Part shown: one piece after another, positions 57,003 through 64,000 of the stretch
How positions within the stretch are numbered: position 1 is the stretch's first letter
Layout of the letters: each line of letters opens with the position of its first letter
NCBI GenBank assembly: GCA_902551755.1
Contig: CACDEB010000002.1
Coordinates: forward strand, 62,001-126,000
Length of the DNA stretch: 64,000 bases
Direction: 5' to 3'
Source: an uncultured Pelagibacteraceae bacterium
GTDB lineage: Bacteria; Pseudomonadota; Alphaproteobacteria; Pelagibacterales; Pelagibacteraceae
Notes under the pieces: model-generated
What the model saw: only the letters and a program-made list of their open reading frames with translations
The model's database searches: none
Told to the model about the DNA's origin: nothing
Translations under genes and position numbers: made by a program

Positions 57003-59191
57003 TGGAAGTAAATGAAAAAATAGCCGTAGAACATGGTCTTAAACCTGATGAATATCAGAAAATTTGTGATTTATTAAAACGTGTTCCAAATTTAACTGAA
57101 CTTGGAATTTTTTCAGCAATGTGGAATGAACATTGTTCTTATAAATCTTCAAGATTACATTTAAAGAAATTAAATACCAAAGGTAAAAAAGTAATTCAAG
57201 GCCCAGGTGAAAATGCTGGCGTGATTGATATTGGAGATGATGATGCAATAGTTTTTAAAATTGAAAGTCATAACCACCCATCTTTTATAGAACCCTACCA
57301 AGGTGCTGCAACAGGTGTTGGAGGGATAATGAGAGACGTTTTTACAATGGGCGCAAGACCTATTGCAAACTTGAACTCAATTCATTTTGGCTCAACACAA
57401 CATAAAAAAACTAAAAATTTGTTAAGAGGGGTTGTTAAAGGAATTGGAGGCTATGGGAATTGTATTGGAGTTCCAACTATAGCTGGCCAAACTTGCTTTG
57501 ATCAATCCTATAATGGAAATATCTTAGTCAACGCAATGACATTGGGTTTGGTAAATAAAAATAAAATTTTCTACTCAAAAGCTGCAGGGATAAACAAACC
57601 AGTAATATATGTTGGTTCAAAGACTGGAAGAGATGGTATTCATGGAGCAAGTATGGCGTCAGCAATATTTGATGACAAAATAGAGGAAAAAAAACCTACT
57701 GTCCAAGTTGGAGATCCTTTTACTGAAAAACTTCTTTTAGAGGCTTGTTTGGAATTAATGTCCGATAAATCGATTATTGCAATTCAAGATATGGGTGCAG
57801 CAGGATTGACTTCATCAAGTATTGAAATGGCATCAAAAGGAAATTTAGGAATTGAATTACATTTAGATAAAGTTCCTTGCAGAGAAGAGAAAATGACACC
57901 TTATGAAATTATGTTGTCTGAAAGCCAAGAAAGAATGTTGATAGTTTTAGAAAATGGAAAGGAAGATAGTGCAAAAAAAATATTTGATAAATGGAACCTA
58001 GATTTTGCAGTAATAGGAAAAACAACTGACTCCAAAAATATTGAGCTTTATTTTGAAAAAGAAAAAGTAGCAAATGTACCAATTAAATTTTTAGCAAATG
58101 AAGCTCCAATGTATGATAGACCTTGGAAAAAAACCAAACTTCCTCAAAAGATTAAATTTTCAAATAATGAATTAAAAAAATTAAAGTTTGATGATGTTAT
58201 TAAAAAAATGATTTCTCATCCAAATATTTGTTCCAAACAATGGATATGGGAACAATACGATCATACTGTAATGGGTGATACAATCCAAAAACCTGGTGGT
58301 GATGCAGGTGTTGTCAGAGTACATGGCACTAAAAAAGCAGTGGCCTCCTCTGTTGATTCATCCGCTTCCTATTGTAATGCACATCCATTTACAGGAGGAA
58401 AGCAAGTTGTTTGTGAAGCGTGGAGAAATCTAGTTTCAGTTGGTGCAGAACCTATAGCAATAACGAATTGTTTAAATTTTGGAAACCCAGAAAAAAAAGA
58501 AAATATGGGTGAATTCGTTGAATGCATTGATGGAATTAATGAAGCAAGTAAATATTTGAATTTTCCCGTAGTTTCAGGAAACGTATCGTTTTACAATGAG
58601 ACAAAAGATAAAGGAATAAAACCTACACCCACAATTGGAGGTGTTGGTTTAATAAAAGACTATAAAAATTTAATGACCATGAAGTTTAAATCAAAAGAAA
58701 ACTTAGTTTTAGTTATTGGAAAAACAGAAGGAAATTTAGATCAAAGTATCTTTGCAAATGTAATTTTAGATGAAAAAAAAGGACCACCGCCTGAAATAAA
58801 TTTATTTAATGAAAAAAACAATGGGGAAACAGTTCTTAAAATTATTAAAGAAAAATTAGTGTTATCAGTCCACGACGTATCTCTGGGTGGAATAATGATT
58901 GGTGCTTTAAAGATGTGTATAGCAGGAAGTAAGGGAATTAAATTTTATAAATTCAAGAATTTAACAAATGTTTATCAATATTTTTTTTCTGAGGATCAAG
59001 GAAGATACATTATTGAAGTAGAGAAAAATAATCTAAAAAAAGTAGAGAGTATTTTAAAAAAAAACTCAGTGCATTTTGATTTATTAGGAGAAACAACAGA
59101 TAAAGAGATTATCATAAATGATGAGCCAACTTTTACAGTAGACAAGGTGACAGAATTTTATAAAGGTTGGTTATATAAATATATGAGTTAA
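57002..59191 (+). CDS. purL: phosphoribosylformylglycinamidine synthase, PurL subunit
   Basis: A 729-residue small-type PurL with two AIRS-like domains. [11 protein letters not shown] at the start, [33 protein letters not shown] and [12 protein letters not shown] are diagnostic. It completes the PurS-PurQ-PurL complex. It is followed two bases later by bolA. Confidence 0.96.
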   Translation: MEVNEKIAVEHGLKPDEYQKICDLLKRVPNLTELGIFSAMWNEHCSYKSSRLHLKKLNTKGKKVIQGPGENAGVIDIGDDDAIVFKIESHNHPSFIEPYQGAATGVGGIMRDVFTMGARPIANLNSIHFGSTQHKKTKNLLRGVVKGIGGYGNCIGVPTIAGQTCFDQSYNGNILVNAMTLGLVNKNKIFYSKAAGINKPVIYVGSKTGRDGIHGASMASAIFDDKIEEKKPTVQVGDPFTEKLLLEACLELMSDKSIIAIQDMGAAGLTSSSIEMASKGNLGIELHLDKVPCREEKMTPYEIMLSESQERMLIVLENGKEDSAKKIFDKWNLDFAVIGKTTDSKNIELYFEKEKVANVPIKFLANEAPMYDRPWKKTKLPQKIKFSNNELKKLKFDDVIKKMISHPNICSKQWIWEQYDHTVMGDTIQKPGGDAGVVRVHGTKKAVASSVDSSASYCNAHPFTGGKQVVCEAWRNLVSVGAEPIAITNCLNFGNPEKKENMGEFVECIDGINEASKYLNFPVVSGNVSFYNETKDKGIKPTPTIGGVGLIKDYKNLMTMKFKSKENLVLVIGKTEGNLDQSIFANVILDEKKGPPPEINLFNEKNNGETVLKIIKEKLVLSVHDVSLGGIMIGALKMCIAGSKGIKFYKFKNLTNVYQYFFSEDQGRYIIEVEKNNLKKVESILKKNSVHFDLLGETTDKEIIINDEPTFTVDKVTEFYKGWLYKYMS

Positions 59192-59193
59192 TT

Positions 59194-59424
59194 ATGGCGA
59201 TGGATTTAAAACAAATTGAAAGAATGATTAAAGAGGCTTTGCCAGATGCTGTTATTGATATTCAAGACTTAGCTGGTGACGGGAATCACTATTCCGCCAC
59301 AGTGACTTCTTCCCAATTTAAAGGTAAAAATAAAGTTCAACAACATAAAATGGTGTATGATGCTTTAAAAGGAAAAATGGGAAACGAGCTTCATGCTCTA
59401 GCACTAAAGACAAAGGAAAATTAA
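59194..59424 (+). CDS. BolA family protein
   Basis: A 76-residue BolA-like protein. DLAGDGNHYSATVTSSQFKG and the following HALALKTK are typical. BolA proteins form [2Fe-2S]-bridged heterodimers with CGFS monothiol glutaredoxins. The next gene encodes exactly such a partner, overlapping by one base, which supports a shared role in iron-sulfur handling. Confidence 0.92.
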   Translation: MAMDLKQIERMIKEALPDAVIDIQDLAGDGNHYSATVTSSQFKGKNKVQQHKMVYDALKGKMGNELHALALKTKEN

Positions 59425-59756
59425 TGGATCAACAAGTTAAAGAACAGATAGAAAATTCAATAAATAATAGCGATGTTTGTTTATTCATGAAAGGAAGTCC
59501 AGAAGCTCCACAGTGTGGTTTCTCAATGGCTGTATCTAACATCTTAAAAATTTTGGAGGTTAAATATCAAAGCGTTGACGTATTAAAAGATCAAAAAATT
59601 CGTGAAGGTATTAAAATATATAGTGAGTGGCCAACGATCCCTCAACTTTATATAAAAAAAGAATTCATCGGTGGATGTGATATCATTAAAGAAATGTTTG
59701 AGAACGGTGAACTTAAAAAAGTTTTTGACGAAAAAGGTATAGGATATAAAAAGTAA
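59424..59756 (+). CDS. grxD: monothiol glutaredoxin, CGFS type
   Basis: A 110-residue Grx4-like protein with the active motif PQCGFSMAVS and the glutathione-binding segments WPTIPQLYI and GGCDIIKEM. It transfers or senses iron-sulfur clusters with BolA. It ends three bases before the convergent rpsD. Confidence 0.95.
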   Translation: MDQQVKEQIENSINNSDVCLFMKGSPEAPQCGFSMAVSNILKILEVKYQSVDVLKDQKIREGIKIYSEWPTIPQLYIKKEFIGGCDIIKEMFENGELKKVFDEKGIGYKK

Positions 59757-59758
59757 TA

Positions 59759-60376
59759 TTATCTAGAGTAATATTCGATTACTAGGTTTGGCTCCATAAC
59801 AACAGGATAAGGAACTTCTTCAAACTTTGGTGTTCTCACAAATTTAATTGTTCTTTTCTTTTCATCTACTTGCAAATATTCAGGAATATCTCTTTCTTTG
59901 TTAGCTAACGCTATATCAATGATAGCTAATTGTTTTGATTTATCTTTAATCTCGATAGTGTCTTCTTCACTTAAAAGGTAACTTGATATATTTACTTTTT
60001 TACCATTCACTTTTACATGTCCATGATTAATAAACTGTCTTGATGAAAAAATCGTACTAGAAAATTTTGCTCTATAAATAACTGAGTCTAATCTTCTTTC
60101 TAATAAACCTATTAAATTTTCCGCAGTATCTCCTTTTTTCATAATGGCTTTTCTGTAAACATTTCTGAATTGTCGTTCATTTATATTTCCATAATATGAT
60201 TTTAACTTTTGTTTAGCTTGAAGTTGAGTTCCGTAGTCTGACAGTTTTGCATTTTTAGATTGTCCGTGTTGTCCTGGAGGATATGCTCTTTTATTAAAAG
60301 GACTTTTTGGTCTTCCCCAAAGGTTTACTTTTAATCTCCTGTCAATTTTATGTTTAGAATTTAATCTTTTTGTCAT
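59759..60376 (-). CDS. rpsD: 30S ribosomal protein S4
   Basis: A 205-residue primary 16S-rRNA-binding protein with the S4 domain ([11 protein letters not shown] and [17 protein letters not shown]). It begins with the Lys-rich [20 protein letters not shown] arm. It stands alone, not in the alpha operon. Downstream it converges on grxD. Confidence 0.97.
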   Translation of the reverse strand: MTKRLNSKHKIDRRLKVNLWGRPKSPFNKRAYPPGQHGQSKNAKLSDYGTQLQAKQKLKSYYGNINERQFRNVYRKAIMKKGDTAENLIGLLERRLDSVIYRAKFSSTIFSSRQFINHGHVKVNGKKVNISSYLLSEEDTIEIKDKSKQLAIIDIALANKERDIPEYLQVDEKKRTIKFVRTPKFEEVPYPVVMEPNLVIEYYSR

Positions 60377-60416
60377 TTAGTGAAATGGTTTATAAACTTA
60401 ACATCTTATTTGTCAA

Positions 60417-61130
60417 TCAACGTTTTTTTCCTAAACTTGCAAATACACTTGATAAAATACGTGTTTCTTTATCTGAAAGTTCCATTCTATAAAAAATGTT
60501 TCTTAAATTTTCAAGCATTATAGGTTTTTTTTCTTTGTGTTTAAAAAAATTAATTTCATTTAGGTTGTTTAAGCACAAATTTATCATCGCTTGAATTTCC
60601 TTTTTAGATGCTTTCTTTACTTTTTTTGACTTTTTAAATTGACTAGATTTGGAATTTAATAAACTTGAGATGAATTGTGCAATAATTATAAGGCTATGGG
60701 ATAGATTTAAAGATTTAAAATTTATGTTTGTAGGTATTTGTAAAGTGTAATTTGCATAACTAACTTCTTTATTTGAAAGCCCTGATGCCTCTGAGCCAAA
60801 TAAAAATCCAATTTTTTTTCTAAAATCTATTTTTTTTAGACCCTCAAGATTAATATGTTTCACATTTTTGTTTCTAAATCTTGCAGATGTAGCGATTAAT
60901 ATATCAATATCTCCTAATGAACTTTCTAAATTATTAAATACTTTGCTTTTTTTTATGATGTCTTTTGCTCCGACAGATGTTGCTAATATTTTATCGTTAG
61001 GAAAAATAGGTTTTGGATCGATCAAGTATAACTTTTGAAAATTAAAATTTTTTATTGCTCTTGCACACGCGCCAATATTTTCTGATAGCTGTGGTTTATG
61101 TAAAATAAATGTAACTTTATTCTTGTTCAT
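60417..61130 (-). CDS. trmJ: TrmJ-type tRNA/rRNA 2'-O-methyltransferase
   Basis: A 237-residue SPOUT methyltransferase. The N-terminal HKPQLSENIGACARAIKNF, FGSEASGLSNKEVSYAN and SLNLSHSLIIIAQF motifs form the SAM knot. The C-terminal helical extension fits TrmJ, which methylates position 32 of tRNAs. Target specificity is inferred. It abuts the DUF1989-type gene. Confidence 0.82.
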   Translation of the reverse strand: MNKNKVTFILHKPQLSENIGACARAIKNFNFQKLYLIDPKPIFPNDKILATSVGAKDIIKKSKVFNNLESSLGDIDILIATSARFRNKNVKHINLEGLKKIDFRKKIGFLFGSEASGLSNKEVSYANYTLQIPTNINFKSLNLSHSLIIIAQFISSLLNSKSSQFKKSKKVKKASKKEIQAMINLCLNNLNEINFFKHKEKKPIMLENLRNIFYRMELSDKETRILSSVFASLGKKR

Positions 61131-61991
61131 TTATTTGATGCCATGATTTCTATTGTAGTTAGACAATGTTGAGGGATTAATTCCTTTAAGATATTTTTGA
61201 TCAACATCCCATATAGAAACCTTTAAAGGGTAACACTTTGCAACATCAGATGAATGTTCTGATCCGCAGTCTCCACCTGGGCAGGCAGATAAAACCCCTA
61301 ATAGATCTGTTTCTGCAAAAAATTCTAAATAATCGCCAGGTCTTACAGGACTTGATTTCATAAAGTATTGTTTAGTGTCATTAGTAAAACCAGTAAGCAT
61401 AAATACATTTAATACATCGTGCACAATTTTTTCTGCATCATCTAATTTGACATTTTTTTCTTTAACCAAAGCTCTAGTTAAGTTTGAATGACAACAATAA
61501 TGATAATCGTTGTTTGATGTTAATTTATATGTGTAAGGATCACATCTGGTACCAATAACATCGTGGACCGAGCCCCCATCTTTGTCATAACCATACCAAT
61601 CTAATGTATCCCACGTAATTGTAGCTAATGATCTTAAATAAGGAAAACTACTAAACATTTTATCTCCAACTGAAATATGTGTTCCGTAGAGAGCTCTAGT
61701 TTTTCCAGAATAAAACTTTTCCTCTAAATTATTAGCTTGAAATAAATTTAAATCTCCAACTTGTGGTCCTTCAACACTTTCTATTCTAAAAAAATTACCT
61801 GACTTAACATTAAAAGTTTTAGCATCTCTTGGAGGTACAATGACTTCATCAACTTGTTTGATGTGTTTTCTAGCTTCATGTAATATTTCAAGATTATTAT
61901 TTATTGTATCATTTGGATAACAAACAACAGGATCTGCTCCTACCCTGCTATCTATATCAGTAGGTTTCTTAGAGAATTTTCTGATTTTCAT
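61131..61991 (-). CDS. DUF1989 / urea-carboxylase-associated family protein
   Basis: A 286-residue soluble protein that resembles the DUF1989 family often encoded beside urea carboxylase or aminomethyl-processing genes. Conserved-looking blocks are VDEVIVPPRDAKTFNVKSG, VGDLNLFQANN, CCHSNLTRAL and ACPGGDCGSE. The Cys/His-rich stretches could bind a metal. No urea carboxylase gene is next to it here; neighbours are trmJ and a small membrane protein. Its biochemical role is not established. Confidence 0.7.
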   Translation of the reverse strand: MKIRKFSKKPTDIDSRVGADPVVCYPNDTINNNLEILHEARKHIKQVDEVIVPPRDAKTFNVKSGNFFRIESVEGPQVGDLNLFQANNLEEKFYSGKTRALYGTHISVGDKMFSSFPYLRSLATITWDTLDWYGYDKDGGSVHDVIGTRCDPYTYKLTSNNDYHYCCHSNLTRALVKEKNVKLDDAEKIVHDVLNVFMLTGFTNDTKQYFMKSSPVRPGDYLEFFAETDLLGVLSACPGGDCGSEHSSDVAKCYPLKVSIWDVDQKYLKGINPSTLSNYNRNHGIK

Positions 61992-62057
61992 TTTAATCTT
62001 GTAAAAATTTATACATTAAGTAAGAAATTTCTAATATTATTAGTATTTCAATTATTG

Positions 62058-62372
62058 TCATAAAAAATTAAAAAAATAATTGATTATCAATACTGGAATT
62101 CCATAAGTTAACATGTTGACTAATCCTACAAAAGGTAAAGCAACAAAAGTGTCATTTTTACCCTTAATATATTTAAATTTTTTAGTTGGTTTAATGTTAT
62201 GTGCTGAGTAATGCCCAACTAATAAACAAGCAACATACCAATAGATAAATGTAAATAAATTAAATTGAATACCAATCTTTTTTGAAACAGTGATAAAAAA
62301 TATTGTTAATAATATATGTGATATATGATTTATTAATCCAATTTTTTTTAAATCTTTAATTATTTCATTCAT
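62058..62372 (-). CDS. small membrane protein of unknown function
   Basis: I do not recognise this 104-residue protein. Three hydrophobic segments are visible (roughly residues 16-30, 38-52 and 80-102), joined by a Lys-rich loop. It follows the citramalate synthase gene with a one-base overlap, so it is probably co-transcribed. A link to that pathway is not demonstrated. Confidence 0.55.
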   Translation of the reverse strand: MNEIIKDLKKIGLINHISHILLTIFFITVSKKIGIQFNLFTFIYWYVACLLVGHYSAHNIKPTKKFKYIKGKNDTFVALPFVGLVNMLTYGIPVLIINYFFNFL

Positions 62373-63973
62373 TATTTACTTGCAGGAGCTTTATCTTTAA
62401 ATAATTTGAAATCTAAACTATCGATAAGAGCTTTAAATGATGCATCAATTATGTTTGGTGAAACACCAATAGTAAACCAATTTTTTCCTTGGGAGTCTGT
62501 ACTTTCAATCGACACTCTTGTGGTAGCCTCAGTTCCTGTGTTTAAAATTCTGACCTTATAGTCAACTAGTTTTAAATCTTTCAAATATTCAGAATATTTT
62601 TCTAACTTTGTAACATTTTTTCTTATAGCGTTATCTAAAGCGTGAACTGGTCCATTACCCTCACCTTCACAGACTATTTGTTCACCATCAACTTCTAATT
62701 TTGCTTTTGCTCTAGAAACAATTTTATCTTGATCATTTTTTGAAACTGAAACGTCATATTCTTTAATTGAGATATATCTTGGAATTTCTCCCATTACTCT
62801 TCTAGCAAGTAATTCAAAAGAAGCATCAGCTCCATCGTAACTGTAACCAATAAATTCTCTGTCTTTTACTTCTTCCAAAAGTTTTTTAACTTTTGGATCG
62901 TTTTCTTCAATTTCTATTCCAATTGTTTTAAGTCTGGATAAAATATTTGATTTACCAGACTGATCAGAAACAACTATATTTCTATTATTACCAACATCTT
63001 CTGGATTTATATGCTCATAAGTTTTAGGATCTTTTTGAACAGCAGATACATGTAAACCGCCTTTGTGTGAAAATGCTGCAGCACCTACATATGGCAAATG
63101 TTTATTTGGTTTTCTATTAAGTATTTCGTCAAGTAACCTTGAACATTGTGTAATGTGTTTGATATTTTTTTCTTTAATACTTATTTCAAATTTATCTGAT
63201 AATTCTTTTTTAAGATGAAAAGTTGGGATAATTGACATTAAGTTAGCGTTTCCACATCTCTCACCTAAGCCATTTATTGTTCCTTGTATTTGTCTTGCTC
63301 CTGATAAAACGGCAGCGATTGAATTTGCAACAGCATTACCAGTATCATTATGTGCATGAATACCTAAGTTTTCACCAGGAATATGTTCTGAAACTTCTTT
63401 AACTATTTTTGTAACTTCGTGAGGAAGTGTTCCACCATTAGTATCACAAAGAACTATCCATTTAGCACCGTTATCGAATGCAGCTTTAATGCATGCTAAA
63501 GCATATTTCGGATTTGCTTTGTAACCATCAAAGAAATGTTCTGCATCAAACATGAATTCTTTATTATTTTTTACAAAATGTTTTGTTGTCTCTTTAATAT
63601 TTTCTAAATTTTCTTCTTTGGTTATTCCTAATGCAACATCAACATGGAAATCCCATGACTTTCCAACTAGACAAACAGATTTGGTATTTGAATTTAAAAT
63701 TGCTGACAAACCTGGATCATTTTCAGCACTTCGTCCAGCTTTCTTTGTCATTCCAAAAGCAGTGAAAGTAGAGTTTTTTAAATCTAAACCTTTCTGAAAA
63801 AATTCTGTATCAGATGGATTGGCACCTGGCCAGCCTCCTTCTATATAATCTACACCAAGATTATCTAAGGCATGCGCAATCTTTGTTTTTTCATCAATTG
63901 AAAAATGCACACCTTGAGTTTGAGCCCCATCTCTCAATGTAGTATCAAATATGTATAATCGTTCTTTACTCAT
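62372..63973 (-). CDS. cimA: citramalate synthase
   Basis: A 533-residue HMGL-like enzyme that condenses pyruvate and acetyl-CoA to citramalate, an entry to isoleucine synthesis. The N-terminal FDTTLRDGAQTQGVHFS and HAHNDTGNAVANSIAAV motifs give the metal and catalytic site. The C-terminal part from about residue 400 is the LeuA-type allosteric domain. The ATG at 63973 starts MSKERLYIFDTTLRDG; an earlier in-frame TTG at 63985 is less likely. The length and the DGAQTQGV motif favour CimA over 2-isopropylmalate synthase. Confidence 0.88.
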   Translation of the reverse strand: MSKERLYIFDTTLRDGAQTQGVHFSIDEKTKIAHALDNLGVDYIEGGWPGANPSDTEFFQKGLDLKNSTFTAFGMTKKAGRSAENDPGLSAILNSNTKSVCLVGKSWDFHVDVALGITKEENLENIKETTKHFVKNNKEFMFDAEHFFDGYKANPKYALACIKAAFDNGAKWIVLCDTNGGTLPHEVTKIVKEVSEHIPGENLGIHAHNDTGNAVANSIAAVLSGARQIQGTINGLGERCGNANLMSIIPTFHLKKELSDKFEISIKEKNIKHITQCSRLLDEILNRKPNKHLPYVGAAAFSHKGGLHVSAVQKDPKTYEHINPEDVGNNRNIVVSDQSGKSNILSRLKTIGIEIEENDPKVKKLLEEVKDREFIGYSYDGADASFELLARRVMGEIPRYISIKEYDVSVSKNDQDKIVSRAKAKLEVDGEQIVCEGEGNGPVHALDNAIRKNVTKLEKYSEYLKDLKLVDYKVRILNTGTEATTRVSIESTDSQGKNWFTIGVSPNIIDASFKALIDSLDFKLFKDKAPASK

Positions 63974-64000
63974 TTTATTTTCCAAGTTGTTTTATCATCT

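Overview
The window is an AT-rich, very compact bacterial chromosome segment whose gene content and order fit an alphaproteobacterium of the SAR11 (Pelagibacter) clade. The signs are one-base to a-few-base gene overlaps, Lys/Ile/Asn-rich proteins, a single fused ribosomal superoperon, a purB-purC-purS-purQ-purL-bolA-grxD run and very short intergenic gaps. The clade assignment is an inference from recalled gene order, not from a search.

Layout. 1-6.2 kb (+): end of ruvX, then pyrB, a dihydroorotase-like pyrC that lacks its HxH metal site, plsY, topA and a RidA-family gene. 6.2-12.1 kb: galU-ugd (-), panC (+), mgtE (-), lipB (+), an RluC-type pseudouridine synthase (-). 12.1-40.7 kb (-): one almost uninterrupted block read right to left: tRNA-Tyr, tRNA-Gly, tuf, tRNA-Trp, secE, nusG, rplK, rplA, rplJ, rplL, rpoB, rpoC, then (after a 150-bp gap with a good promoter) rpsL, rpsG, fusA, rpsJ, the S10 and spc genes, secY, adk, rpsM, rpsK, rpoA, rplQ. 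The rpmD (L30) gene normally between rpsE and rplO is absent. 40.8-42.5 kb: a SpoU-type rRNA methyltransferase and tRNA-Thr(UGU) (+), NAD kinase and tRNA-Leu(UAA) (-).

42.5-50.3 kb is the exceptional part: an integrated genetic element with a predicted excised circle of 7,776 bp, bounded by a perfect 41-bp direct repeat (42500-42540 and 50276-50316). One copy lies inside the intact tRNA-Leu gene; the other is a displaced fragment of its 5' half. All genes lie on the minus strand: a large tyrosine integrase, a zinc-ribbon protein, a basic protein, an AlpA-type HTH regulator, three unrecognised proteins, a ribbon-helix-helix-like protein, a primase-polymerase/SF3-helicase fusion and a small PD-(D/E)XK-like nuclease. 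About 1.1 kb of repeat- and hairpin-rich non-coding DNA, a likely replication origin, follows. No capsid, portal, terminase, tail or lysis gene is recognisable, so it looks like a phage satellite or similar phage-dependent integrative element rather than a prophage. Four copies of an 11-bp motif, two near each end, look like integrase arm sites. Integration through the anticodon loop swapped the 5' half of the tRNA, so the element now supplies the upstream region of tRNA-Leu, and the native tRNA upstream region now points into the integrase gene.

50.3-64 kb returns to ordinary chromosome: azlC-azlD branched-chain amino-acid exporter, a gamma-glutamylcyclotransferase-like protein and a CinA N-domain protein (-); sfsA, map, purB, purC, purS, purQ, purL, bolA, grxD (+); then rpsD, a TrmJ-type methyltransferase, a DUF1989-type protein, a small membrane protein and citramalate synthase (-).
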